Below, in pieces: positions 23,054-32,869 of a DNA stretch of 64,000 nt (position 1 is the first letter of the stretch; every line of letters starts with the position of its first letter). The DNA comes from Opeltia flavorubescens. Lineage: Eukaryota; Ascomycota; Lecanoromycetes; Teloschistales; Teloschistaceae. The notes beneath the pieces are model-generated. The model had not been told where the DNA came from and ran no database searches. It saw only the letters and a program-made list of their open reading frames with translations. The translations under genes were made by a program, and so were the position numbers. The stretch lies in NCBI GenBank assembly GCA_000442125.1, contig KE546968.1, positions 1,205,932-1,269,931 on the forward strand. The letters are read 5' to 3'.

Positions 23054-23282
23054 ATCTTTGCACAGGCCAATCAAGAGAGCAGATTCAAATGGAGAGAGAA
23101 AGATTTCGGAACGCCTGGAATTGCTTTAGGGTCGTAGTAATGGGTGGAAGAGGGATATGGGGACTGCATGGGCAGAGGTCACTGCCAAGCCTTATTACGT
23201 AAGAAGGAATCGCCCAATTAGAATGCTGCCGGGAACTCAATACTCCTCCCTGCGAGACTACCTATATCGCATGTACGAGACT
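23054..23282. promoter_or_regulatory. Bidirectional respiratory promoter, ATP17 / NUO-21
   Basis: Only 229 bp separate the starts of two oxidative-phosphorylation genes. The interval holds a CCAAT box at 23067-23071 (GGCCAATCA), the site type bound by the fungal HAP/CCAAT-binding complex, and the palindrome TTACGTAA at 23195-23202, a bZIP-type site. The sites are seen; binding is inferred. Confidence 0.6.
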
Positions 23283-24106
23283 ATGGCTTCGATTCGCCCA
23301 CTACACTCAGCTCGTTTGTTACGCAGTAACGCAGTTCTCAAAACATTACCCGTCAATCGACAATTAAGATGGCAGAGCACCCCTGCGGCCGGTCAATCAC
23401 ATGAAGCGCAGCCACCACCTGATCTCTCTGCAGAGGCGACACGCACGACCGGAGCATCAGATTCACCTGCCGCTAGAACCGGTGAATCGGGGATGATCAG
23501 ACAAGAAGGAGCAGAAGGAGCCATGGTCCGCCACCAGCCAGATTTCCACGCTCCTGTAGACCACGGCACTTCGTGAGTTGCAACATCTTTCAATTTGATG
23601 AGATTTGGAGCAAAGCTGAGATTCGAACAGTGCCTTCTCTCCAATTCCAAAACGGGTGATGGACGGTAGTGAGCCTGGCGAGCTAGTTTCAGGAGCTGTC
23701 CTTTCGGGCGCCCCAGTCGATTTACAAGCACGAACTGCTCGGTATGGTAGCTATAAATCACCAACATAGTCTTCAGAACTGATACACCGAGAGCAGTATA
23801 TACCGTCCTACCAAAACAGCCACCCAATCAGGCGATTGGCACGGACATCATTGGCGGATGGACTGGGACATATTACAAAAGGGTCATCGATGGGAGAACC
23901 CACTCATGGGGTGGCAATCCTCCGCGGATTTCCTACAGGGTACACATCTAAATTTCAAATCAAAGGAGGACGCCATACAGTTTGCACAAAAGCAAGGTTA
24001 CGAATATTTTGTCCAGGAGCCGAACGAGAGGAGGATTGTCCCAAAGGCTTATGCGAACAACTTTCTTCACAGTCCCAAGGCGTTGAAGAAGATACCAACG
24101 AAATGA
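23283..24106 (+). CDS. nuo-21: Complex I accessory subunit NUO-21 (NDUFS4 homologue)
   Basis: Model: exons 23283-23572, 23631-23741 and 23797-24106, 236 residues. NDUFS4 belongs to the peripheral arm of NADH:ubiquinone oxidoreductase and stabilises the N-module. The N-terminus MASIRPLHSARLLRSNAVLK, with more Arg than acid residues and RWQST, is a mitochondrial presequence. The mature part reads SPIPKRVMDGSEPG, then SGAPVDLQARTARIYRPTKT, GDWHGHHWRMDWD, KGHRWENPLMGWQSSADF and GTHLNFKSKEDAIQFAQKQG. It ends YANNFLHSPKALKKIPTK, as in the ETC complex I conserved-region family. Both introns are phase 2 and needed to join these blocks. It is divergent from ATP17. Confidence 0.95.
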
Positions 24107-24650
24107 TGAGTTAGGCAATTAAATCGAATCAACTCTGTGTACATATATCAAATGCCGGCTACGAAGCTCGAGCACCGTCAGTCTGATTGAAGCCTCACCA
24201 GCTCATTGAAGGCAGTAGTATGTCGCCACCAGTCGGCACAAGAAGCGAGGATCTATATGTTTATGATACTGATTTCCGCTGTACACGAAACTGACCTATT
24301 GAGTTCACCACAAGTCGATCGGACATATAGTATACCGGACGTTGCGTCTTTCAAGGAACAAGGCACATGGAAAATTTTCGCCTATCAAAACATCGTAAAT
24401 GAGATAGTAAGAGTTCTTATTTCTCAAGACGACTCAGTTAGGACATTCCTATCCCTTGAATTCGATTGATATTTGGTGCCCTGCCAGCTCAATCGAGAAG
24501 TCTTAAATTTCAAACACGGCACTCGCAAGTCTGCTTGGTCATCTCCATCCATCCCAAACTTTAGCAGGCTTTTCAACCAATGTGTTGCTCTAATTTGATT
24601 CTTTGATCTCAATGTGTTTACCCTGACGACACGCTTTCAGCAAGCGGTTT
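24107..24650. other. Intergenic, tail-to-tail, nothing recognised
   Basis: A 544-bp stretch between the NUO-21 and URK1 stop codons, presumably the two 3' untranslated regions. The longest open frame (24206-24469) lacks an ATG start and any motif. Confidence 0.55.
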
Positions 24651-26243
24651 CTAGCAGCCAAAGTATCTTTTCTCAACCCATCGCTCTTGGTAATCCTCAA
24701 CTATCGTGCACACTACGACCCTCACATCAGGGAAAACTTTTAGGAGTCTGTTGACCCCGATCCTCCCAGCGGAGTATGTCACAAACACAATCCTGCTAGC
24801 CTCAACCCCGTGATCCACCAAGACCCGAACAGTCATCAGTGCAGCCCCACCACTAGCCATTTGTGGATCCAATAGCAGTACGCTGCTATGTAAAGAGATA
24901 TCCTCGGGGAGATGGGAATAGTGAAGCTCTGGTTCGCCAGTTCGGTAATTTGTTTGGACGAGGAGTCGCCCGGTCTTGCAATCGGGAATCACTCTCTTCA
25001 GCCCAGTCTCGAGGCAGCTGCCACCACGCAATATCACGACGGCGCTTATATCGCCTTTGGACTCGAGGCCTCGATAGTAACTCCCTTGGGGTGTCTCCAC
25101 TGTCTTTGTGGTGAAACGGAGATTGTCTAGTGATCTTGATCCTGTCAGTATGTACACAGCATAGCTGCTCGAAGGGCTCACCTTTCGACTAGGAGCGTGG
25201 TCAGACGGTCAAAATAGAAGATGAAGTCCACATCGTCAGTCAATGGGTTTTGCAAGATGGTGGTCATCGCTATGATTTGCTTGGTTTGGTTCAGCAGAAG
25301 CACATTGGATGATAGTGGCTCATCTTCGACCTGCTGTCCCAGCCTCTTCAGGTCTTCTTGATGTCTTCTTGACTTCTTGATTAGAAGGAGTTGGATGTGT
25401 TTTACTACCATGTCGATAGCTACTCTATTATCTATGCCTCTTGGTACTATGATATCTGGTCTACGTGAGCAATCATCTGTACTTTTGATGGCCAGAGTCA
25501 GTGGGGCATACAAACCAGCTTCGTCACGTTGCGGCTGTACGTAGCGCTGGAAATTGGGTTTGACAAAAGAAGTCCATTGCTTGATGCAGCCCTCAATGTC
25601 TCTTCCTCTCTCTTTCACGTCACGTGTTACTTGCTTTAGGTCTTAGCATCAGCACTACCACTCAAATAGAAGGAATTTGTGTCGACGTACTCCGTCTAGC
25701 AAGACATAAGTCCGCATCTGCCTCTGCAAAGATTTTTACATCCAATAAATCGAGAACACGCTGGTCGTACAATGCAAAGATACCCTCGAGTATTAACACA
25801 TGGGGTGAGTATAATGATACAGTGTTTTCTTGTCTTTGGTGCTGTTCGAATGAGTAGACGGGAATTTCTGCACGCCGTCTATGCACAGTGAGATAGACAT
25901 CGAGATTGAAATAAGGCAATTCTCACCCTTGCTTGAGATCTTTCAACCGTTCGACCATGAGATCGAAATCTATGGCTGAAGGAGCGTCCAGGTCAAACTC
26001 ATTCTTGTGAGCAAGCTCGTGCTGTTCTGGCGTCAGGATTTTGTAAAATGAATCCTGGGTTAATTAAGTCAGGCGTTCAAGGACTCGAACAGAAAGGCTT
26101 ACCATGGACATGATAACGACCCATGGCAAGTTAAGGGAAGAAACAATTGCTTGAGCAAGCGACGTCTTCCCGCTGCCTGATGAGCCTGCGATACCGATGA
26201 TGCTCGTGTCCGCCCATGGTGGTGAGTAGTGTGCCGCTTCCAT
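24651..26243 (-). CDS. urk1: Uridine kinase / UPRT-like fusion (URK1)
   Basis: Model: complement of 24651-25134, 25182-25460, 25512-25629, 25691-25878, 25927-26054 and 26103-26243, 445 residues. The protein phosphorylates uridine and cytidine in pyrimidine salvage. The start is the first in-frame ATG; upstream codons run into stops. P-loop GSSGSGKT at 20-27, then the uridine-binding region SMDSFYKILTPEQ, IPVYSFEQHQR, SPHVLILEGIFALYD, KIFAEADADLCLARR and RDVKERGRDIEGC. The second half is a uracil-phosphoribosyltransferase-like domain with AVVILRGGSCLETGLKR, NYRTGEPELHY and the PRPP loop DPQMASGGAAL, ending ERWVEKRYFGC. The 51-nt intron at 25461-25511 is in frame if retained, but the family sequence EAGLPDIIVPRG supports removing it. 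All phases close. Confidence 0.93.
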
Positions 26244-26743
26244 GACAATGGCACCCTCAGCAAAGGGTCGGTGACAAAAGTCCTGTCTGATAGAGGCTCT
26301 TGGCAAACCCTTCCATATTATATACTATCGAATGTGGGAGTATCTTATAATTAATATAACGATTTTACTGTTACAAAAAAGAGTCGACTCAAGCGCATTC
26401 AACCAACGATTTCACATTGTTTGTTTTCCACATTCTCTGGCAGTTCATGGTGGATTCTCCTGGCTATACATGTGAAAGTTGCTGCCAAGCCAATATCGAA
26501 TAAGACTTTCGTCACCAACACTCGCACGACTCGAGCACCGGAGCACCCATATTAATGACGGAATCATTCCGTTCGACAGCCTTACTCACTGCACGGGCCA
26601 TCATATGAGCTTCTTTACCATTGAATCTTTTGACACTTCTCCCCTTCCTTTCTTATGAGAAACACTTTTGTGCAATGGAGTTGACAACATAAGGGCAAGT
26701 CGCATATTACGATATCACGATATCACGGGACTTCTGCACAATA
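26244..26743. promoter_or_regulatory. Divergent promoter, URK1 / GID8
   Basis: A 500-bp interval between opposing starts. A short direct repeat (ACGATATCA twice in tandem) lies at about 26709-26726, just upstream of the GID8 start codon. No known factor is assigned. Confidence 0.45.
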
Positions 26744-27978
26744 ATGGTATTCCTGCTGCACGTTTTATCCTTCGCTCTAATCGCTGACTTCTCCTTGTAG
26801 GCCTCCTCCACAACCTCGACTGCGACTCCGGGGAAGCATCCTTTCGAACGCCGTTTGGAAGATGTCAAACTTTCAAAAACGTGAGTAGTGGTTCTATGCG
26901 TTCTTCAATTCTCCTCCTTAGTATCGTTAAAATGATGCGTAAAAAAATCAAGTTGGGAATCTCTCCGAAATTTATTGTGTGGAGACTACAAATAACTTGT
27001 CTATCTGATCTCCCTTTAGCGAAATCGCAATTCCGCAATATACTAGTGTATATGTTGCCGTCCTTGCTTACTTTGGTTCGAATGGATAGCGATCTTAATT
27101 CAGTCATCATGGACTACCTGATCAGCGAAGGTTATCCGTCTGCCGCCCAGAAATTCGCATCTGAAGCGAACATCCAACCAACATCCGGCGTAGAATCGAT
27201 ACAGGAAAGAGTCGAGATTCGTGAAGCAATTTATGCCGGCGACATTCAGACAGCCATTGAGAAGATTAATGAGCTGAACCCCATGGTACGCTTTTTCTTT
27301 CCATACTTCTCCCGTCCCTGTCCTTGTTGCGATGATTAGACTTCGTTTCATGCACCACTCATATGCCTCACGGGGCCTTGATGAGACAAAAACACCAAAC
27401 ACTTCAGTCTTCAGTATGAGCAACGGCTGTTTTACTGCATAATCCAATTAGCGCAATAGTCTAGAACACTGCTGACCTCCATCTGCAAGCTCCTCGACAG
27501 AGACAACGCTCTTCACTTTGCCCTTCTCCGTCTTCAACTTGTCGAGCTTATCCGAAATTGCGCGGACCAATCCGAGGACAGTTTCATGACAGCTGTCAAA
27601 TTCGCTGAAACTCATCTGGCAAGCCGAGCTCCCACTAACCCTCAATTTCTTGATGACCTTGAACGTACCATGGCCCTCTTAATTTACGACCCTAAGAATA
27701 TCCCCGCCGAACTCGCTCCGCTGCTGGAACCCCAACTCCGCAAGGACGTTGCACAGAGCGTCAACGAGGCCCTACTCAGGGAACAAGGGGAGAGGACTAA
27801 AGCAAAACTTTTCGATCTTGTGCGACTGCGTGCGTGGTCAGAGCGGAAGGCGAGGGAGGCCAACAAGGACTTACCAGAGCATCTTGGCCTTGGCTTGGAC
27901 GAATTGCATACAAGGCGTGGGAAGGAAAGAGATGGGGGGATGCATTCAAACGGCGAGGGTGAGGCCATGGTCGCCTAA
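26744..27978 (+). CDS. gid8: GID/CTLH ubiquitin ligase subunit GID8
   Basis: Model: exons 26744-26746, 26801-26880, 27090-27285 and 27490-27978, 255 residues. GID8 (Twa1 in animals) is the LisH-CTLH scaffold of the GID E3 ligase, which in yeast targets gluconeogenic enzymes. The translation starts MASSTTSTATPGKHPFERRL. LisH is at about 29-58 (LNSVIMDYLISEGYPSAAQK), CTLH follows (VEIREAIYAGDIQTAIEKIN ... HFALLRLQLVELIRN), and the CRA region contains PTNPQFLDDLERTMALLIY. The initiator ATG is directly followed by a GT donor, so the first coding exon is the start codon alone; an in-frame TAG sits just before exon 2. Introns 2 and 3 are about 205 nt, long for this window. The acceptor at 27489 was chosen because it yields NPMLLDRDNALHF. 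Confidence 0.9.
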
Positions 27979-28325
27979 GACTCCTCTGGGATCTGGCATT
28001 TGTCTTTAGCAAGGTGTTCGGGAGTTCCGGTGCAAGTATACCATCATGAGTGTCACGATGTTACGTTGCGTCTAGCACTGGAAAAGGGGACGGAGCTGTA
28101 CAGCATTATTTCATCGGCGTACGGCATGATGTGGATTTATTGTATTCTGGAAAAGTCCAATTGCTATCAGGCTTTGAAGGAGGTATTGGCGGAGAACGCC
28201 TAAAGGCACTGTATTTTAATGTGTGAAGGATGAGGTATCAGAAACCTGCTATTCTTATGCCTTTTCAAATATCACCCCTATTCATGAACAGTGGATGCTT
28301 AAGTGTAATATTCACAAGACGGTTT
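27979..28325. other. Intergenic, tail-to-tail, nothing recognised
   Basis: The 3' flanks of GID8 and ESF1. An open frame at 28000-28203 starts without ATG and shows no motif. Confidence 0.55.
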
Positions 28326-30702
28326 TTATACATCTCGCTTCTTTGATTTCCCCTTGATCCTCTCAACCAGCTTTTCCACATCCTCCCCTCCAGCGCCCCT
28401 TGTTTCATCTTTCATCTTTGCCCTCTTCCGCTCTAATCCTACTTCATCAACCTCACCCTCACCTTCCCTCTTCAATCTCTTCCTTCTCCCTTCCTCCAAC
28501 ATCTCCTTCATCCCCCCCGTCCCCAAAAACCGTGGATGACTAGGATCGATCGCAAATTCCGGCCTCTCGAACACCGCGCCAAATCTCGGATCCTCAACAT
28601 CCACCTTGAACCTATCTTGTTCTTTCAGCCTCAATGCTTCCTTCTCTCTTTCACGAGCTTTGCTATTCTTCTTCTTGCTCTTCTTCGATTTCGCGATGGC
28701 GCGTTCGGCGCGGAGGATTTCTTTCATGTTGAAGTGCTGGGTGTCGTTTTCGTTGCCAAGGTTACCGTCGTTTACGTTGTCAGGCATGGTCAAGAGCTCG
28801 AGTTCTGCGCGCTGGGCTGTAGAGACAGCTTCTTCAGCTGCACGCTGGGCTTTCTGAAGGCGTTTGGCTTCTTTGCGTTCCGCTGCTGTTCTCAGTGGTG
28901 CGGTAGGGTTAGTGGAGCCGGAATTGGCGAAGAAGGGGTCGGAAAAGCCGAGATCTTGTTCATTTTCATCATGTTGGGCTGATCTATCGTGCGGTATATT
29001 ATCAGTGCGAAGGGATTCGCCGGCTGTGGTCTCCTTATCGTTGCTGCCGCCTTCCTGAAGAGTCTTAAGCTTTGATTTTCGCCGCGCTTTGCGCTCTTTT
29101 TCTTTGCGGACGTATTTCTCGACGGTCGTTTCTTCGTCATCGTTGGGAGAGTTGGTAAAAACGGAGTTTTTGGGCTCAGATGAAGTGAGACCTGAGGAAA
29201 AAGTGATTTGCATGTCGCCTTTAGGAGCAGATTCGTCGGTTTTACGTTTTCCGATTAACTTAGTGGCGGTGTTGGGTTTTGCGTCAAGTCCAAGGAGGGT
29301 ACGCATACGCTGGCGCTCAACCTCTTTTTTGGAAAGCTTAGGTGTGGCTTCTACAAAGTGATTGCTGGGTTGTCCGTCACATGGTACGTCGTCAGTGGTA
29401 GCATCTACAACAATAGGTTCTGGTGCGTCGCCATCATCACCAGAACTGTCGCTGCCGAGATAAGCTTTCAGGTCATTTTGATCAATGTTTGCTCTGCTCG
29501 CGGCAAAGGCTCTTTTCTGCACCTCCTTTCTAGTACCATCCTCGGCATCCCATGTGAGCTTGACTTTGCTGTGCTGCAATGCATCGGTGACGAATTCATT
29601 TGGTCGATAACCGTCCGGGATTCGAGTGCACTCATCGCGTGGCTTGTCTGTGGAAAAACTAATATCATCCGGGATGAATCGTAGATCAAAGAAATTTGCA
29701 GTCGTGAGATACTCAGTACCATCAACAACTTCATAGATTCTTTGCGCTACAGAAGACGAAGAGCAGACGAGGACAGCGTAATAATATCGGAGACGTTCAA
29801 GCTGGTAGCGCCGTAGCTTTGCAGAGTCAAAGTCTTGACCCATATCTTCTCGAAGAAGAGATTTTTTGATCTTCTCGTCGTCGTCATGGGCACTAGAAGC
29901 TTCATCGGCCTCATCATCACTGTCCGAATATTCTGGAATTTTTCTTCCGCTATCGATCTTGTCTTTTCTTTCAGTGAAGATCTCTTTCGGTGGTCCCTCC
30001 ATCTCCTCTTTCTCCATCCGCTCTTTGCCAAAATCACTTGGATACACCGATATCCTTTTTATTTGCCCTGGATTCTGCGTGAAACTGGAGAAGACCGCCA
30101 TCAGATCTTCTGCTCGAATATTGTCCCAGTCTAGATTTACCACCGCTAAGCGCGAAGTAATTTCTCCAACAAGTATCCCTTCTCCGTTCGCATCTTGGCC
30201 GTCAAGCAAGCCAAAGACTTCTTCTTCATCCGACACTTCTGTATTGTCGTCATCCTCTGATGAAGATGCTTCAGCTGACGACGAGACCTCTTCCTCCTCC
30301 AATTTGAAGTTTGCCTTTTGGAGTTCCAATTCGACCTCCGTGTCATGAAAAGACCTTTCTTGGCCCTCTTGGCCATCTTTTATTCTGTAGTACCTTTCCA
30401 ATTCTTTCTTACCAGCATCTTTAGGTAATCTCCGACCATATCTGTCAACCTTTGCTCTACTGGAGAAGGTATCATCGCGCAGCATACGCTCGAAGCGCCT
30501 GTCAATTTGAACATGGCTGTTTCTTTTTGATGGGAGGCGAAATCTTGGATCTGACTGAATGTTTGCAAAGCGCGGATCGGCTGTTTCCTTGACTTAGCCA
30601 ATGTGACACTCCATCTTCGATGTCGCTCGTACAGATATGATCATTAATGTTTGTCGCTGAATTCCCAGCTCCCTTGGGAGTCCTCTGAGGGGCCTTGGCC
30701 AT
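28326..30702 (-). CDS. esf1: Pre-rRNA processing protein ESF1
   Basis: Model: complement of 28326-30580 and 30633-30702, 774 residues. ESF1 is an essential nucleolar protein for early 18S rRNA processing in the small-subunit processome. Exon 1 encodes MAKAPQRTPKGAGNSA. A 52-nt intron joins it to SDPRFANIQSDPRFRLPSK, the family entry. Next come DDTFSSRAKVDRYGRRLPKD, an acidic Ser/Glu/Asp patch and the RRM-like core RLAVVNLDWDNIRAEDLMAV with IKRISVYPSDFGKERM. A long charged middle leads to the C-terminal NUC153 motif (DPRFGAVFERPEFAIDPSHP, then RFLGTGGM). The tail is Lys/Arg-rich. The length is close to other filamentous fungi. The start is 233 bp from the deoxyhypusine hydroxylase start on the other strand. 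Confidence 0.95.
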
Positions 30703-30935
30703 TGTAAAAAGCTCAGCACACCCTATTAACTTATCCTCTACAGAAAAAGATTGTAATGTCGTGTCCAATGGCAAGAGCGAACCAAGTAATGGAGAGGTGA
30801 GGATGATGGAATGCGTTGTTATCGATAAGGTTGGCGACACTTTCGATGTGACGTCCTGGCGCCTCGGCTAGAGCATCATGAATTCCATGGCATCGATATA
30901 AATTACTACTTTAAGCTCTATCCTTATGTTATACA
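30703..30935. promoter_or_regulatory. Bidirectional promoter, ESF1 / deoxyhypusine hydroxylase
   Basis: These 233 bp lie between opposing starts of two translation-related genes. A CRE/ATF-like TGACGTC is at 30849-30855 and a TATAAA at 30898-30903, about 35 bp before the hydroxylase ATG. Sites are seen; use is inferred. Confidence 0.5.
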
Positions 30936-32042
30936 ATGGCTCCTACAGCGACAGATGGATTAGCTGTGAGCGATAGTGTTAAGAACGATACAGAAGTTCC
31001 TGCGCTTCGCAAAGCTCTCATCTCAGAATCTGTTCCTCTGGCTCGTCGGTTCCGTGCCCTCTTCTCCTTGAAGCATTATGCTTCCCTTCAACCACCCACC
31101 AAAGAAAGTCTACCGGCGATTCAAGCCATAGCCGCCGCCTTCCCTTCGCCGTCAGCTCTTCTCAAGCACGAGCTTGCCTACTGTTTGGGTCAAACAAAAA
31201 ACCTTGCATCTGTTCCATATCTACGGAAGGTACTGGAAGACAAGCATGAANACTCAATGTGCAGACATGAAGCCGCAGAAGCGCTAGGAGCCCTGGGAGA
31301 TAGAGAGAGTTTGGGAATACTAAGACAGATGAGGGACGATGAGAAAGAGGCACCGGTAGTACGGGAAACTTGTGAAATCGCAGTCGAGAGGATTGAATGG
31401 GAGCATTCAGGACAAAGAAGAGGAGAAAGATTACGCGACAGGTATTGCCATTTCCACCGCCGTGTCCCTGTGACTGAGGGTCAATCGAGTTGACTTTCTG
31501 CCAATAGTGACTTCGCTTCCATTGACCCCGCGCCTCCACTACCACAAACAGCGCATCGCTACTCGATCGATGAGCTCCAAAATATCCTTCTCGATACAGC
31601 TCTCCCTCTCTTCCAGCGATACCGGGCAATGTTTGCATTACGCGACCTCTCATCACCACCTGACCTTCCTACTGCTGTTCCCGCAATCCAAGCCTTGGCC
31701 GCAGGGTTCAACGATCCTTCTGCCCTTTTTCGACACGAGATTGCATTCGTATTTGGTCAACTCTCCCACCCAGCATCGATACCCAGCCTAATATCAACCT
31801 TGGGTGATCGGAATGAAGAAAGCATGGTGCGGCATGAGGCCGCAGAGGCGTTAGGCAGCCTTGGTGACGAGAATGGAGTCGAAGATACCCTGAGAGGCTT
31901 CCTTGATGATCCTGAACAAGTTGTCAGAGACAGTGTGGTTGTGGCTTTGGACATGGCTAGCTTCGAAAAGAATGGCGAAAAGGAATATGCTGTCTTGACC
32001 GAAGAGCGAAAATTTTCACCATTTGCAAGGGTCAAATCATAG
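30936..32042 (+). CDS. lia1: Deoxyhypusine hydroxylase (LIA1/DOHH)
   Basis: Model: exons 30936-31441 and 31508-32042, 346 residues. DOHH completes hypusine formation on eIF5A by hydroxylating deoxyhypusine. It is an all-helical HEAT-repeat protein in two symmetric halves with a di-iron site. The four expected His-Glu ligand pairs are visible: LLKHELAYCLGQ and SMCRHEAAEALGALGD in the first half, LFRHEIAFVFGQ and SMVRHEAAEALGSLGD in the second. Between the halves is a linker with PAPPLPQTAHRYSIDELQ. One base is ambiguous (n at 31251), turning the residue before SMCRHE into X; it does not change the frame. The stop lies 17 nt from the RPA12 stop on the other strand. Confidence 0.96.
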
Positions 32043-32059
32043 CGGCTCGTGGTTAGCCT

Positions 32060-32540
32060 TCAATTATTAGAGCTCCACCTGCGAAACGTCATTCATAAGT
32101 TGTTGTGCATCACACGTTCCTGGCCGTCACTCACTTGTTTCCACATTGATCGCAGCTGTAGAAAACGGTTGTCCCCTCATCGGCACTCCGCAATTGCTGT
32201 GTGTAGAATCGCACTTCAGCCTTTCCACATTGCGGACAGGGTTCTCGAATAGTAGCCGTGGTTTGGGTGTCCTCTTCAGTCAAAGTTTGCACGGCAGACC
32301 GTTTTGCTCGGAGAGCGGAAGGGAAGGCGGAGGGTTTCGACCTAGTGGTAATCGTTGTGGATGATGTATCTACAATACAGCGATGAGCTTTCTCTTTCGA
32401 GTTGACAAATTCGGTATTCCTTCACCCATGTTCTTAGCTCCGCACACTTCGCATGTCAGAATGACCGTCTTGTCACCTGAAGCCCCGTCAAGCAAATTTC
32501 CGCAGTCAGTACAAAAGACAAGTGACCCGATCGCTGCCAT
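32060..32540 (-). CDS. rpa12: RNA polymerase I subunit RPA12 (A12.2)
   Basis: Model: complement of 32060-32078, 32135-32369 and 32426-32540, 122 residues. A12.2 stimulates RNA cleavage and termination by polymerase I in the nucleolus. The N-terminal zinc ribbon is MAAIGSLVFCTDCGNLL ... CEVCGA, and the C-terminal TFIIS-like ribbon is CPQCGKAEVRFYTQQLRSAD, EGTTVFYSCDQCG, with the catalytic-type acidic DE of the hairpin. The linker SKPSAFPSALRAKRSAVQTL is family-typical. The last exon adds only KWSSNN and the stop. The start used is the ATG at 32540; the eight codons upstream in the same frame are not part of the family sequence. Intron 1 contains an exact PAC octamer. Confidence 0.94.
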
Positions 32541-32869
32541 AATGATTGTCAGGTTGAATGCCAACGATCTGATTCTGGAGGAATAAGATATTCCGATGTG
32601 TATGAAGTAGTGAGATTAATGGCTCTCCATTGTAAGGCTGAAGCCCGGGCCACCTGATCTGCAGGCGGGACGGGAGCTGCTGCAAGCGGAAAATGACCTA
32701 ATCTACTTGTAGCCACCGACCAATGTCTCATCGTAGTCTGTCCGTTGCTCGCGGTTCTTAGGGAGCAAAATCCTCGGGTTTATGCCATGTGCTGTTGCAT
32801 ACTCCCCTCGTAGTAGCATGAATGACTTGAACCTCGAGTCTCTCGTTTGATATCATCGAATTATGAACA
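32541..32869. promoter_or_regulatory. Divergent promoter, RPA12 / SCC2
   Basis: A 329-bp interval between opposing starts, with a CTCATCG (partial PAC) near 32730. No other assignable element. Confidence 0.45.

Noticed and set aside
28000-28203. 67-residue frame downstream of GID8
   Set aside because: No ATG start, no motif, and it lies in the expected 3' untranslated region.
30502-30600. Apparent frameshift in ESF1 near the DPRF motifs
   Set aside because: On re-reading, the base run is three T, the frame is continuous, and the intron at 30581-30632 explains the change from the exon-1 frame.
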